From Massilia rubra (GTDB lineage Bacteria > Pseudomonadota > Gammaproteobacteria > Burkholderiales > Burkholderiaceae_D): a stretch of 64,000 bases of DNA. The notes beneath the pieces are model-generated. The model was not told the DNA's origin. It saw nothing but the letters and a program-made list of their open reading frames with translations, and did no database searches. Positions within the stretch are counted from its first letter, which is position 1, and every line of letters begins with the position of its first letter. The translations under genes were made by a program, and so were the position numbers. Positions 9,034-18,413 of this stretch are shown piece by piece. The stretch covers positions 124,001 to 188,000 of the forward strand of contig NZ_VUYU01000011.1 in the NCBI RefSeq assembly GCF_011682065.1, read 5' to 3'.

Positions 9034-9783
9034 ATGAAAGTCCTGGTTCCCGTCAAACGCGTGGTCGACTACAACGTCAAAGTGCGCGTGAAATCCGACG
9101 GCAGCGGCGTCGATATCGCCAATGTCAAAATGTCGATGAATCCTTTCGACGAGATCGCGCTGGAAGAAGCGATGCGCCTGAAAGAAGCCGGCAAGGTCAC
9201 CGAAGTGGTGGCCGTGTCCTGCGGCGTGACGCAGTGCCAGGAAACCCTGCGCACCGGCATGGCCATTGGCGCCGACCGCGGCATCCTGGTCGAAACGAGC
9301 GCCGAGCTCGAACCGCTGGCCGTGGCCAAGCTGCTCAAGGCGCTGGCCGACAAGGAGCAACCGCAGCTGATCATCCTGGGCAAGCAAGCCATCGATGACG
9401 ACTCGAACCAGACCGGCCAGATGCTGGCCGCCCTGCTGGGCTGGCCGCAAGCGACGTTCGCCTCGAAAGTCGTGCTGGAAGACGGCAAAGTGACCGTCAC
9501 GCGCGAAGTCGACGGCGGCCTGGAAACGCTGTCGCTCACCCTGCCGGCGATCGTCACGACCGACCTGCGCCTGAACGAGCCGCGTTATGTCACGCTGCCG
9601 AACATCATGAAGGCCAAGAAAAAGCCGCTCGACGTGGTCAAGCCGGAAGAGCTGGGCGTCGATATCGCCCCGCGCCTGAAGACCCTGAAAGTCGTCGAGC
9701 CAGCCAAGCGTTCGGCCGGCATCAAGGTGCCGGATGCGGCGACCCTGGTCGCCAAGCTGCGCACCGAAGCCAAAGTTATCTGA
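9034..9783 (+). CDS. etfB: Electron transfer flavoprotein subunit beta
   Basis: The ETF alpha-beta heterodimer accepts electrons from acyl-CoA and related dehydrogenases and passes them to ETF:quinone oxidoreductase. The 249-residue sequence begins [19 protein letters not shown] and contains [17 protein letters not shown], the CGV...[14 protein letters not shown] region, [15 protein letters not shown], and the conserved signature [20 protein letters not shown] with MKAKKKP downstream. It is followed 40 bases later by etfA and then an acyl-CoA dehydrogenase, an arrangement consistent with one electron-transfer unit. Confidence 0.97.
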   Translation: MKVLVPVKRVVDYNVKVRVKSDGSGVDIANVKMSMNPFDEIALEEAMRLKEAGKVTEVVAVSCGVTQCQETLRTGMAIGADRGILVETSAELEPLAVAKLLKALADKEQPQLIILGKQAIDDDSNQTGQMLAALLGWPQATFASKVVLEDGKVTVTREVDGGLETLSLTLPAIVTTDLRLNEPRYVTLPNIMKAKKKPLDVVKPEELGVDIAPRLKTLKVVEPAKRSAGIKVPDAATLVAKLRTEAKVI

Positions 9784-9823
9784 TCGCGGCCTGGCCGTCT
9801 CACCTAAAAATACAGGAAAAATC

Positions 9824-10756
9824 ATGGTCGCATTAGTCATTGCTGAACACGACAACGCCTCCCTCAAGGGAAGCACCCACCACACCGTCACCGCTGCCAT
9901 CCAATGCGGCGGCGAAGTGCACATCCTCGTTGCTGGCAGCAACTGCGGCGGCGCAGCGGCGCAAGCGGCCGCCATCGCCGGCGTGACCAAGGTATTGGTC
10001 GCCGACGCCCCTCACCACGCCGACGGCCTGGCCGAAAACGTGGCCGAGCAGGTCCTGGGCCTGGCGGCGTCGTACTCGCACATCCTGGCGCCGGCAACCG
10101 CGTACGGCAAAAACATTTTGCCGCGCGTGGCCGCCAAGCTGGACGTGGCGCAGATCTCCGAGATCACCAAGGTCGATTCGCCGGACACCTTCGAGCGTCC
10201 TATCTACGCCGGCAACGCCATCGCCACCGTGCAGTCGTCGGACAAGATCAAGGTCATCACCGTGCGCACCACCGGTTTCGATTCGGCTGCGGCCGAAGGC
10301 GGCTCGGCTGCCACCGAAGCCATCGGCGCGGTTGCCGATTCGGGCAAGTCGACCTTTGTGGGCCGCGAACTGGCCAAGTCGGATCGTCCTGAACTGACCG
10401 CCGCGAAAATCATCGTTTCCGGTGGCCGCGGCATGGGCTCGGGCGACAACTTCAAGATCCTCGAGCCGCTGGCCGACAAGCTCAATGCCGCCATGGGCGC
10501 CTCGCGCGCAGCGGTCGACGCCGGCTTCGTGCCGAACGACTGGCAGGTTGGCCAGACCGGCAAGATCGTCGCGCCATCGCTGTACATCGCGGTCGGCATC
10601 TCCGGCGCCATCCAGCATCTGGCCGGCATGAAGGATTCGAAGACCATCGTCGCGATCAACAAGGATCCGGAAGCGCCGATCTTCTCGGTAGCCGACTACG
10701 GCATCGTGGGCGATCTGTTCGAGGTCGTGCCTGACCTGGTCAAGCAACTCGGCTAA
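9824..10756 (+). CDS. etfA: Electron transfer flavoprotein subunit alpha
   Basis: This FAD-binding subunit of ETF has 310 residues. The start at 9824 has an AGGA ribosome site and gives the usual [12 protein letters not shown]-terminus. The C-terminal FAD domain is clear: [20 protein letters not shown], then [41 protein letters not shown] and [20 protein letters not shown]. It is co-transcribed with etfB. A 13-bp perfect hairpin downstream separates it from the acyl-CoA dehydrogenase gene, which may nevertheless be co-regulated. Confidence 0.97.
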   Translation: MVALVIAEHDNASLKGSTHHTVTAAIQCGGEVHILVAGSNCGGAAAQAAAIAGVTKVLVADAPHHADGLAENVAEQVLGLAASYSHILAPATAYGKNILPRVAAKLDVAQISEITKVDSPDTFERPIYAGNAIATVQSSDKIKVITVRTTGFDSAAAEGGSAATEAIGAVADSGKSTFVGRELAKSDRPELTAAKIIVSGGRGMGSGDNFKILEPLADKLNAAMGASRAAVDAGFVPNDWQVGQTGKIVAPSLYIAVGISGAIQHLAGMKDSKTIVAINKDPEAPIFSVADYGIVGDLFEVVPDLVKQLG

Positions 10757-10798
10757 CGCCGCGTCGGCTAAGCCGCAAAGCATCCGCAGTAAACACCT

Positions 10799-10833
10799 GT
10801 AGGGTGGGCACGGGAACCCTGTGCCCACCCTAC
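10799..10833. repeat. Intergenic hairpin repeat after etfA
   Basis: There is a perfect 13-bp stem, GTAGGGTGGGCAC (10799-10811) with GTGCCCACCCTAC (10821-10833), around a GGGAACCCT loop that can pair further. There is no T run. It differs in sequence from the REP-like family elsewhere in the window and resembles GTAGGGTGGGC-type dispersed repeats. Confidence 0.75.
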
Positions 10834-10867
10834 ACGTCCATTGGAAGTGCAATTTTAGGAGATCAAG

Positions 10868-12658
10868 GTGACTTACAAAGCCCCGCTGAAAGACATGCTG
10901 TTCGTGATGAACGAACTGGCCGGACTGTCCACCGTCAACACGCTGCCCGGTTGCGAAGACGCCACCGCCGACACGGTCGAAGCAGTCCTCGAAGAAAACG
11001 CGAAATTCTGCGCCAACGTGGTCGCGCCGCTGAACCATGCCAGCGACAAGGAGCCGAGCTTCTGGCACGACGGCCAGGTAACGACCTCCAAGGGCTTCAA
11101 AGAGGCCTTCAAGGGCTTTGCCGAAGCCGGCTGGCAGGGTGTGCAGCATCCGGTCGATTTCGGCGGCCAGGGCTTGCCCAAGCTGGTGGCCACGCCCTGC
11201 ATCGAGATGCTCAACGCGTCGAGCATTTCGTTCGCGCTGGTGGCCTTGCTGTCGGACGGCGCGATCGAAGCGCTGCTGACCGCTGGTTCGGACGAGCAGA
11301 AGGCGACCTACCTGGAGCCGCTGGTGTCGGGCAAATGGACCGGCACCATGAACCTGACCGAGCCGCAGGCCGGCTCCGACCTGGCCGCCGTGCGCACGCG
11401 CGCCGTGCCGCAGGGCGACGGCACCTACAAGGTGTTCGGCACCAAGATCTTCATCACCTACGGTGAGCACGACCTGACCGAGAACATCGTGCACCTGGTG
11501 CTGGCGCGCACGCCGGACGCGCCAGCGGGCGTGAAGGGCATTTCGCTGTTCATCGTGCCGAAGTTCCTGGTCAACGCCGACGGCTCGCTGGGCGCGCGCA
11601 ACGACGCGCACTGCGTCTCGATCGAGCACAAGCTCGGCATCAAGGCCAGCCCCACCGCGGTGCTGCAGTTCGGCGACAACGGCGGCGCGATCGGCACCCT
11701 GGTCGGCGAAGAAAATCGCGGCCTCGAATACATGTTCATCATGATGAACGCGGCGCGCTTCGGCGTGGGCTTGCAGGGCATTGGCCTGGCCGAGCGTTCG
11801 TACCAGCAGGCCGTGGCCTTCGCCAAGGACCGCGTGCAGTCGCGCGACCTTGCCGGTTCGGCCGGCCCGGTATCGATCATCCACCACCCTGACGTGCGCC
11901 GCATGCTGATGTCGATGCGCTCGCAGGTCGAGGCGGCGCGCGCGCTGGCGTATGTGGGCGCGGGCATCAGCGACGTCGCTCACCACCACCAAGACGCGGC
12001 CGTGCGCGCGTCCAACCTGGCGGTGTACGAGTACCTGGTGCCGATCATCAAAGGCTGGTCGACCGAAATGTCGCAGGACGTCACGCGCGACGGCGTGCAG
12101 GTTCACGGCGGCATGGGCTTCATCGAAGAAACCGGCGCGGCGCAGCACTACCGCGACGCCAAGATCCTGACGATCTACGAAGGCACGACCGCGATCCAGG
12201 CGAACGACCTGGTGGGCCGCAAGACGGTGCGCGACGGCGGCGCCGTGGCCAAGTCGATCATCGGCCAGGTGCGCGAGACCGAGGCGCTGCTGGCGGCGCA
12301 AGAGGGCGCCGACTTCAAGGCGATCCATCGCGCGCTGGTCGACGGCAGCGTGGCGCTCGAAGCGGTGGTGGAGTACGTCGCCGCGAACATGAAGAGCGAC
12401 ATCAAGGGCGTGTTTTCGGGCAGCGTGCTGTATCTGAAGCTGGCCGGGATTGTGCTCGGTGGCTGGGTGATGGCGCGCGCGGCGTTGGTGGCGCAGGCCA
12501 AAATCGACGGCGGCGCTGGCGACGCGGGCTTTTACAAGGCCAAGATCGCCACGGCGCGCTTCTTTGCGGATCATATCCTGACCCAAGCGTCGGGATTGCG
12601 CATCGCGATTGTGGAAGGTAGCGCAGGGGTGCTGGCGCTGACGGAAGACCAGTTCTAA
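10868..12658 (+). CDS. Acyl-CoA dehydrogenase with extended C-terminal domain (DmdC/AcdA-like)
   Basis: This flavoenzyme oxidises an acyl-CoA at the alpha-beta position and hands electrons to ETF. The start is GTG at 10868, with AGGAG about 8 bases upstream; the protein has 596 residues. The core motifs are GTMNLTEPQAGSDLAAVRT (FAD/substrate region), KVFGTKIFITYGEHD, and the C-terminal catalytic segment IYEGTTAIQANDLVGRKT with the base Glu. The last ~120 residues form the extra acyl-CoA-dehydrogenase C-terminal domain found in long members such as 3-methylmercaptopropionyl-CoA dehydrogenase. The substrate cannot be told from sequence alone. Its place directly after etfBA supports use of that ETF. 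Confidence 0.93.
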   Translation: MTYKAPLKDMLFVMNELAGLSTVNTLPGCEDATADTVEAVLEENAKFCANVVAPLNHASDKEPSFWHDGQVTTSKGFKEAFKGFAEAGWQGVQHPVDFGGQGLPKLVATPCIEMLNASSISFALVALLSDGAIEALLTAGSDEQKATYLEPLVSGKWTGTMNLTEPQAGSDLAAVRTRAVPQGDGTYKVFGTKIFITYGEHDLTENIVHLVLARTPDAPAGVKGISLFIVPKFLVNADGSLGARNDAHCVSIEHKLGIKASPTAVLQFGDNGGAIGTLVGEENRGLEYMFIMMNAARFGVGLQGIGLAERSYQQAVAFAKDRVQSRDLAGSAGPVSIIHHPDVRRMLMSMRSQVEAARALAYVGAGISDVAHHHQDAAVRASNLAVYEYLVPIIKGWSTEMSQDVTRDGVQVHGGMGFIEETGAAQHYRDAKILTIYEGTTAIQANDLVGRKTVRDGGAVAKSIIGQVRETEALLAAQEGADFKAIHRALVDGSVALEAVVEYVAANMKSDIKGVFSGSVLYLKLAGIVLGGWVMARAALVAQAKIDGGAGDAGFYKAKIATARFFADHILTQASGLRIAIVEGSAGVLALTEDQF

Positions 12659-12691
12659 GCAAGCCGCACCACTAGCTCGTCGTCTCCACCA

Positions 12692-12809
12692 CCCCGTCGT
12701 TCCCGGCCTCGGCGGCCCCCTTGGCGGGAACCCAAGTTCGTGCTGCTAAAGGCGGATCAGCAAAATTGGGTTCCCGCCGAGGGCCGCCTTGGCGCGGGAA
12801 CGACGGGGG
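12692..12809. repeat. REP-like inverted repeat after acyl-CoA dehydrogenase
   Basis: The outer arms CCCCGTCGTTCCC (12692-12704) and GGGAACGACGGGG pair, and inner GGCGGGAACCCAA pairs with TTGGGTTCCCGCC. The loop shares GTGCTG and GGATCA with the element at 20311-20399, which shows that they are the same family. Confidence 0.82.
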
Positions 12810-12823
12810 TAGGGATTTGGTCT

Positions 12824-13408
12824 TTATGAGCGCCGAATCGAATTACCCGCATTGCGCACGCGATCCCCGCGCTGCATCCCCGGCTGGTTGTTGAACCTGA
12901 ACGAGCGGCGCTGGCCGTTGTCGTACTGGACATCCACCGTCCACACCGTGCGCGCATTGGCGCGTTCCTGGATCTTCTTGCCCGCATACGCACCACCGAT
13001 CGCACCGGCCACGGTGGCAACCGTGCGTCCCGAACCGCTGCCGACCTGATTGCCCAGCAGCCCGCCCACGGCGCCGCCGCCAACCACGCCCAGCGCATTG
13101 GCCTGGCCATTCTGGCGCGCGCTGTGCACCGCCGTCACCTTGCCGCAGTCGCGGCATACCGCCCGCGCGTCATTGCGACGGTCGTCACGGTCGCCGCCGC
13201 GTGCCGCCGCCAGCGCGCGGTTGTTCTCGGCCTTCGCCGCGCGCAGGCATTTCATGCGCTGGCCGTCGTTGCGCTCGTCGTTGCAGATCTCGCGGTCCTG
13301 CGCGTACTGCGTATCGGCGGCACGCAACTGCGCCGACGACGCCTGCGCCGAGCCCGTCACGCTGCCCAGCGCCAGTACCAGCGCCAGCGTCAAATTGAGT
13401 TTCATCAT
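12824..13408 (-). CDS. Secreted glycine-zipper 2TM domain protein
   Basis: The start at 13408 has AGGAG upstream and gives 194 residues. An N-terminal signal peptide (MMKLNLTLALVLALGSVTG, cleaved after about SAQA) has no lipobox. Residues ~30-95 are charged, with four Cys (ICNDERND, KCLRAAKAE, AVCRDCGKV). They are followed by a glycine zipper, GVVGGGAVGGLLGNQVGSG...GAIGGAYAGKKIQ, of the 17-kDa-antigen type, and a C-terminal beta domain (TVDVQYDNGQRRSFRF). Relatives are periplasmic or outer-membrane-associated envelope proteins of unknown exact role. The gene ends 15 bases from a REP-like repeat. Confidence 0.82.
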   Translation of the reverse strand: MMKLNLTLALVLALGSVTGSAQASSAQLRAADTQYAQDREICNDERNDGQRMKCLRAAKAENNRALAAARGGDRDDRRNDARAVCRDCGKVTAVHSARQNGQANALGVVGGGAVGGLLGNQVGSGSGRTVATVAGAIGGAYAGKKIQERANARTVWTVDVQYDNGQRRSFRFNNQPGMQRGDRVRNAGNSIRRS

Positions 13409-13522
13409 TTTCTTCTCCTGATCGGTTTGTCGTGCTCGCCAACGAGCGGCATGCCGCATTGTAGATCACTTGGAACAGCAATTATTCGCGGCAAGGATGT
13501 GCTTCGCCCGCGCCCATCTGTT

Positions 13523-13528
13523 TATAAT
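13523..13528 (+). promoter_or_regulatory. Candidate -10 box for the HExxH lipoprotein gene
   Basis: A TATAAT box lies 50 bases before the TTG start at 13579. It supports transcription starting in the gap between this gene and the divergent glycine-zipper gene. The -35 element is unclear. Confidence 0.45.
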
Positions 13529-13578
13529 CGCAAGATAGTCTTTACATCCCACGCTCGCCTTATCCAACAGGACATATC

Positions 13579-15597
13579 TTGAACATTCATCAATACGCAG
13601 TGCGCCTTCCGGCAGCCCTGGCCATCGCTACCCTGTTCGCCGCCTGCGGCGGCGGCGGCGGCAATCCGAGCAACGTCCCCGGCAAGGTCGACACCCCGAC
13701 GCCGACACCGACGCCCACTCCCACGCCCACGCCGGGCGATGTCAAGCCAGATGGCTGCAAGGCCTATATCGTGGCCGACAAAACCGTCGCTGCCGGCAAG
13801 GCCGGCGGCGCCAGCGTGCTCTCGTGCGGCGGCCCGCTGGCCGATGTGAGCTGGAGCCAGGTGAGCGGTCCGGCGGTCACGCTGCAAGCGGCGCGCAGCC
13901 CGACCGTGTCGTTCGAAACGCGCGAGAAGGGCGTGATCGTCCTGCGCGCAGATGTCACCCTGGCCGACGGCGCGCGCCTGTCGCTCTCGACCGAGGTGAC
14001 CGTGGGCGACGCCCCGGCCGGCAGCTTCATCAACCTGCGCGCCGACCATTCCGTGCGTCCCAACGTGCAAACCTCGGTGCGCGCCTGGCCGACCCTGACC
14101 GGCGGCGACACCATCGCCAGCATCGTCTGGACCCAGGTCAGCGGCCCGGCCGTGACGATGGACGCCAAGGACCAGTTGCTGATGTTCAAGGCGCCCGCCT
14201 CCGGCACCGACGTGGCGCTGCGTTTCCGCGCCACCATGACCACCAGCAGCGGCCTGAAGGACAGCGACGACGTGTTGATCAGCCTCGACCAGCAGGTGCC
14301 CGGCAACCCCGACACCCTGTTCAGCACGCCCACCGCGCGCGTGCATCCGTACCGCCAGGCCAGCGCCTACGCCGGCGTGCTGGTCAAGTGTACTTACGAC
14401 GTCAAGGTGTACTACGATACGTCGTCCAACAACACCCTGTGCCGCGCGCAGGAGCTGCCGCCGCTGCAGACCGAAGCGGGCGTGGGCGTGGTGCCGAGCG
14501 TGGCCCAGATCATGGGCCGGGTGCTGGTGTCGCATGACTTCCTGGGCGCCAATTTCGAGCAGTTCCTGCTGACCCAGGACCCCAACAGCGACTTCCGCCG
14601 CCTGCTGGCGAGCACGTCCGCCATCGTGATCGGCTCGCATGTGCGGCCGAGTTTCTACAGCGCCGGCACCGGGGCGATTTACCTGGACGCCAACAACCTG
14701 TGGCTGAGCGCCGAGCAGCGCGACGTGGTCACCGAGGTGCCCGATTACCGCTCCGCCTTCGACGACGACCTGAACTTCATTCCGCTGGGCCGTTCGGTGA
14801 AAAACAACGAGCAGGCGCGCCGCAGCTATCCATCGACCACGCGCGTGACGCGCACCACGGAAGACTTGCTGTACGACCTGGGCCGCTTGCTGTACCACGA
14901 GCTGGCGCACGCCAACGACTTCCTGCCGTCGGTCAACCGCGCCGTCAATCCGCAGCGCTCGATCTGGGAAAACATCGCCGAGCGCGTCGGCAGCCGCACG
15001 CTGCCGTCGGACGCGCTGGCGATGCAGTATCCGCTGCAGTCGGCCGAAATGCTGGCCATGGGGCAGGTGCTGTACCAGGGTGAGACGGCCACGGCGGTGC
15101 AGAAGTCCTACACGGCGGCCGAGATCGGCGGTTTCTTCGGCGCCGACCGCGCATCGGACGACTACGCCTACTCGGTCAACAAGGGCGACAGTTCGCGCGA
15201 GGACCTGGCGATGCTGTTCGAGGAATTCATGATGAGCTACCGCCATAACGTGCGCTACGACGTGGCCTATGCCAACCAGACCACCGGCAGCGAGCCGATC
15301 ATCGGCTGGGGCCAGCGCGGACGCATCGGCGAGGCGGCCATCAGGCCGCGCGTCAAGCTGGTGTTGGAGCGCATTGCGCCGTGGATCGACGTGACCGCCG
15401 TGGACCGCCTGCCGGCGCCCCTCATGATGAGGCCGGGCGCGAGCTGGGAAGCGAATCTGGTGCTCAATCCATCGAGCATGGCCAAGCGCTCCGCCTTGCG
15501 GATCGAGTCAAGCGAGGAGCGTGCGGCGCGCCTGAAAGGCGACATCAAGCGGCGCGAGCGGCACGGCAAGATGACGCCGGATGCGCGTCAGCCGTAG
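13579..15597 (+). CDS. Putative zinc-metallopeptidase-like lipoprotein with PKD/Ig-like modules
   Basis: The start is TTG at 13579, with AGGA 8 bases upstream; no ATG fits the signal peptide. The signal peptide ends in a lipobox, LFAAC (lipidated Cys23), followed by GGGGG and a Thr-Pro repeat linker (about residues 38-53). Two tandem Ig/PKD-like modules follow, each carrying a WSQVSGPAVT or WTQVSGPAVT motif. The C-terminal half contains an HExxH zinc motif, YHELAHANDF (His440-Glu441, His444), and a later EDLAMLFEEFMMSY helix that could give a third ligand. It would be anchored in the outer membrane or exposed at the surface. Peptidase activity is inferred from the motif alone; no known peptidase family was recognised. 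The 3' end overlaps the convergent neighbour by 10 bases. Confidence 0.75.
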   Translation: MNIHQYAVRLPAALAIATLFAACGGGGGNPSNVPGKVDTPTPTPTPTPTPTPGDVKPDGCKAYIVADKTVAAGKAGGASVLSCGGPLADVSWSQVSGPAVTLQAARSPTVSFETREKGVIVLRADVTLADGARLSLSTEVTVGDAPAGSFINLRADHSVRPNVQTSVRAWPTLTGGDTIASIVWTQVSGPAVTMDAKDQLLMFKAPASGTDVALRFRATMTTSSGLKDSDDVLISLDQQVPGNPDTLFSTPTARVHPYRQASAYAGVLVKCTYDVKVYYDTSSNNTLCRAQELPPLQTEAGVGVVPSVAQIMGRVLVSHDFLGANFEQFLLTQDPNSDFRRLLASTSAIVIGSHVRPSFYSAGTGAIYLDANNLWLSAEQRDVVTEVPDYRSAFDDDLNFIPLGRSVKNNEQARRSYPSTTRVTRTTEDLLYDLGRLLYHELAHANDFLPSVNRAVNPQRSIWENIAERVGSRTLPSDALAMQYPLQSAEMLAMGQVLYQGETATAVQKSYTAAEIGGFFGADRASDDYAYSVNKGDSSREDLAMLFEEFMMSYRHNVRYDVAYANQTTGSEPIIGWGQRGRIGEAAIRPRVKLVLERIAPWIDVTAVDRLPAPLMMRPGASWEANLVLNPSSMAKRSALRIESSEERAARLKGDIKRRERHGKMTPDARQP

Positions 15598-16004
15598 GCG
15601 CCGCCGGTGCTGATCAGGTCGAACAGGCGGGCGAGGGTGGAGATGCCCATCGTCGCCGCCACCAGCATTGTGCAAACCAACAACACTGCCAGTGGCCAGT
15701 TCGATTCCGACTTGCGGCCTGAGCCGGCGTTGAAGGCGGCGTCGAACTTCTCGTCGGGCATCAGGCCGATCACCAGCGCTTCGATGCAGCCGACGATGGC
15801 CGAGACGACCAGCGGCAGGATCTTGAAGAACCAGTTGGCCTCGGGCACGAGGCCAATGACCAGCCCGGCAACGGGCAGGCTGGCCACGTGCAGCAGGCCC
15901 AGCTTGTCGAGGCTGCCGCGCAGGTAAAAGCGGTGCGCGCCGAGGGCGCCCAGGATCAGGGCGAGGAAGCTGGCGAAGGTTTTGTTTTTGTGCGATGGGG
16001 ACAT
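15588..16004 (-). CDS. TM2-type small membrane protein
   Basis: The predicted protein has 138 residues from MSPSHKNKTFASFLALIL. The N-terminal pattern LALILGALGAHRFYLRGSLDKLG is the TM2 (NINE) signature: a membrane helix, GAHRFYLG-like turn, second helix. A further membrane helix near the C-terminus (WPLAVLLVCTMLVAATMG) follows a soluble segment. Family function is unknown. The start is uncertain because no ribosome site precedes it and the frame is open upstream. The last 10 bases overlap the convergent lipoprotein gene. Confidence 0.75.
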   Translation of the reverse strand: MSPSHKNKTFASFLALILGALGAHRFYLRGSLDKLGLLHVASLPVAGLVIGLVPEANWFFKILPLVVSAIVGCIEALVIGLMPDEKFDAAFNAGSGRKSESNWPLAVLLVCTMLVAATMGISTLARLFDLISTGGAYG

Positions 16005-16177
16005 GAGGCGGTCGAGGGATGCGGGAAAGCTGGCAGTATCGGTCAATTCCGCAAGGAACGCACGGCCCGATGCCCGATGGTTCCGACGATACCCCCACGA
16101 TGCAGTTGGCGGTTCGCCCCAAAATAAGCGATAATCTTCAATTCGCCCCGAAGTGCGCGCCCTGTTGTCACTAACGC

Positions 16178-16207
16178 TTGCTGCTGCGCGGCATTGCGCG
16201 CTATAAT
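16178..16207 (+). promoter_or_regulatory. Sigma70-type promoter of the rpsP operon
   Basis: A TTGCTG -35 box (16178-16183) and a perfect TATAAT -10 box (16202-16207) are separated by 18 bases. They lie about 40 bases before rpsP, as expected for a highly expressed ribosomal operon. Confidence 0.75.
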
Positions 16208-16247
16208 TGTCGGCTTTTTCCGCCCAGCACAACTTTTTGGAATTATT

Positions 16248-16508
16248 ATGGTCGTTATTCGTTTAGCTCGTGGAGGCGCCAAGAAGCGCCCGTTCTTCAA
16301 CATCGTTGCAACGGACTCGCGCAATCGCCGCGACGGCCGCTTCATCGAGCGCATCGGTTTCTATAACCCGATGGCAGCTGGTGGCGAAGTCGGCCTGCGT
16401 ATCACCGCAGACCGTCTGGCTTACTGGCAAGGCGTTGGCGCACAATTGTCGCCAACCGTTGCACGTCTGGTGAACAGCCAGCCAGCAGCGCCAGTAGCAG
16501 CAGCCTAA
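16248..16508 (+). CDS. rpsP: 30S ribosomal protein S16
   Basis: This small-subunit protein is needed for 30S assembly. It has 86 residues starting [20 protein letters not shown], then [21 protein letters not shown] and [16 protein letters not shown], all typical of bS16, with a short Ala/Pro-rich tail. It is first in the conserved rpsP-rimM-trmD-rplS operon. Confidence 0.98.
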   Translation: MVVIRLARGGAKKRPFFNIVATDSRNRRDGRFIERIGFYNPMAAGGEVGLRITADRLAYWQGVGAQLSPTVARLVNSQPAAPVAAA

Positions 16509-16520
16509 GCAGGTCCGGGT

Positions 16521-17072
16521 TTGAGCGGTACAGCATCCGGGGTGCAAGTCCCTGACGACCTGACGCAAGTCGGGTACGTATCTGGCGCTTTTGGCGTCAC
16601 CGGTTCGATTCGGGTCACCCCGTTTTCCACCGACGCGGATGGGTTGCTGAGCGTGAAAACCTGGTGGCTGGATAAACCCAGCCTGCAATCCGTCTCCGTA
16701 CGGACTGCGAAAATGCACGGCGGCGACGTCGTGGCCCAGTTGGCAGGTACGCTCGGGCGGGATGCCGCGGAGGCGCTGAAAGGCGCCGCTGTTTCCATCC
16801 CGCGCAGCCAATTCCCGCAACTGTCGGCCGATGAATTTTATTGGTCCGATCTGATCGGGCTGAATGTAGTGAACCTGCAAGGCGAGGCCTTGGGGCTGGT
16901 GTCCGACATGATGCATAACGGCGCGCAATCGATTTTGCGCATTACGCCGGTGCCGGATGTCACAGACGATGCAAAGGCGCCCGAGCGCCTGATTCCGTTT
17001 GTGGACCAGTTTGTCAAAACAGTTGACCAGGCAAGCAAGACCATCACGGTGGACTGGGGTCTGGATTATTAA
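16521..17072 (+). CDS. rimM: Ribosome maturation factor RimM
   Basis: RimM assists late 30S maturation around S19 and the 16S 3' domain. The N-terminal RimM barrel shows [17 protein letters not shown]; the C-terminal PRC-barrel shows [17 protein letters not shown]...[12 protein letters not shown] and [11 protein letters not shown]. The start is doubtful. TTG at 16521 gives 183 residues, while GTG at 16542 would give [12 protein letters not shown] and is equally reasonable. It lies 12 bases after rpsP in the conserved operon. Confidence 0.96.
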   Translation: MSGTASGVQVPDDLTQVGYVSGAFGVTGSIRVTPFSTDADGLLSVKTWWLDKPSLQSVSVRTAKMHGGDVVAQLAGTLGRDAAEALKGAAVSIPRSQFPQLSADEFYWSDLIGLNVVNLQGEALGLVSDMMHNGAQSILRITPVPDVTDDAKAPERLIPFVDQFVKTVDQASKTITVDWGLDY

Positions 17073-17095
17073 GACCGCAACAAGGCGGGAGCGCC

Positions 17096-17842
17096 ATGCA
17101 ATTTGATGTCGTGACCTTGTTTCCCGAGATGTTTGCCGCGCTGACGCAGTCGGGAGTGACCCGCCGCGCGTTCGAGCAAAAACGCTGGGGCCTGTCGACC
17201 TGGAATCCACGCGATTTCACGACCGATAACCACCGTACCGTCGACGACCGCCCGTATGGTGGCGGACCGGGCATGGTGATGCTGGCCAAGCCGCTGGAAG
17301 CGGCCATTGGCGCCGCCAGGCAGCGCCAGGTGATGCTCGAGCTGCCGGTGCCGCGCGTGGTGTTCATGTCGCCGCAGGGCAGGGCGCTGACGCACGACCG
17401 GGTGATGGATTTAAAGGATGAAGCGGGCTTGATCGTGCTGTGCGGACGCTATGAAGCGGTCGACCAGCGCTTGCTGGACCGCTGCGTCGACGAGGAAATC
17501 AGCCTCGGCGACTTCGTGCTGTCGGGCGGCGAACTGCCGGCGATGGCGCTGATGGATGCGGTGGTGCGGCAGTTGCCGGGCGTACTGAACGACGACGCCT
17601 CGGCGCTCGAAGACAGTTTCGTCAACGGCCTGCTCGATTCGCCCCATTACACCCGTCCCGATACGTATGAAGGCGTGGCGGTGCCGCCAGTCCTGATGGG
17701 CGGCAACCACGCCGAGATTATCAAGTGGCGGCGCGAGCGCATGCTCGAAGCGACCGCCCAGAAACGGCCCGATCTGCTGGCCCGTGCGCGCAGCGCCGGA
17801 TTGCTGAGCAAGGCCGATGAAAAGTTTCTGGCAGGTTTGTAA
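17096..17842 (+). CDS. trmD: tRNA (guanine37-N1)-methyltransferase
   Basis: This SpoU-TrmD-class knotted enzyme methylates G37 next to the anticodon using S-adenosylmethionine. It has 248 residues. Diagnostic segments are [79 protein letters not shown] (knot/SAM loop) and [15 protein letters not shown]. It is the third gene of the rpsP operon. Confidence 0.98.
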   Translation: MQFDVVTLFPEMFAALTQSGVTRRAFEQKRWGLSTWNPRDFTTDNHRTVDDRPYGGGPGMVMLAKPLEAAIGAARQRQVMLELPVPRVVFMSPQGRALTHDRVMDLKDEAGLIVLCGRYEAVDQRLLDRCVDEEISLGDFVLSGGELPAMALMDAVVRQLPGVLNDDASALEDSFVNGLLDSPHYTRPDTYEGVAVPPVLMGGNHAEIIKWRRERMLEATAQKRPDLLARARSAGLLSKADEKFLAGL

Positions 17843-17959
17843 ATCTGCTATTGCAGTACCACTGCAGTACCACTGTGCAGGCAATGTCGCCCGCATCAGT
17901 AACCCCATCCTCTACTGGGCGAATGCAGCGCCAGCAAGATGGTTATCGGAGTCCTAAAA

Positions 17960-18346
17960 ATGAATTTGATTCAGCAACTTGAGCAAGAAGAAATTGCCCG
18001 TCTGGGCAAGACTATTCCTGATTTCGCACCTGGCGATACCGTTATCGTCAACGTCAACGTAGTCGAAGGCACCCGCAAGCGCGCCCAGGCATACGAAGGC
18101 GTCGTGATCTCCCGTCGTAACCGTGGCCTGAACTCGAACTTCATCGTTCGCAAGATCTCGTCCGGCGAAGGCGTCGAGCGTACGTTCCAGCTGTATTCCC
18201 CGCTGATCGCATCGATCGAAGTCAAGCGTCGTGGTGATGTTCGCCGCGCCAAGCTGTACTACCTGCGTGAGCGTTCGGGTAAATCGGCACGTATCAAAGA
18301 AAAACTGCCAAACCGTCGCGCTGCAACTCCAGCCGCTGCCAAGTAA
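17960..18346 (+). CDS. rplS: 50S ribosomal protein L19
   Basis: This large-subunit protein sits at the subunit interface. It has 128 residues: [20 protein letters not shown], then [40 protein letters not shown] and [19 protein letters not shown]. The Ala-rich C-terminal tail is common in this group. It is last in the operon, preceded by a 117-base gap with a GGAG ribosome site and followed by a strong terminator. Confidence 0.98.
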   Translation: MNLIQQLEQEEIARLGKTIPDFAPGDTVIVNVNVVEGTRKRAQAYEGVVISRRNRGLNSNFIVRKISSGEGVERTFQLYSPLIASIEVKRRGDVRRAKLYYLRERSGKSARIKEKLPNRRAATPAAAK

Positions 18347-18362
18347 TCGGCATCTGCGTTGC

Positions 18363-18393
18363 AAAAAAGGCATCCTGTCCGGATGCCTTTTTT
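18363..18393 (+). terminator. Rho-independent terminator after rplS
   Basis: The stem GGCATCC (18369-18375) pairs with GGATGCC (18381-18387) around a five-base loop. It is preceded by six A and followed by six T. It starts 17 bases after the rplS stop. Confidence 0.93.
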
Positions 18394-18413
18394 CGTTTTG
18401 AAGGACAATACCC

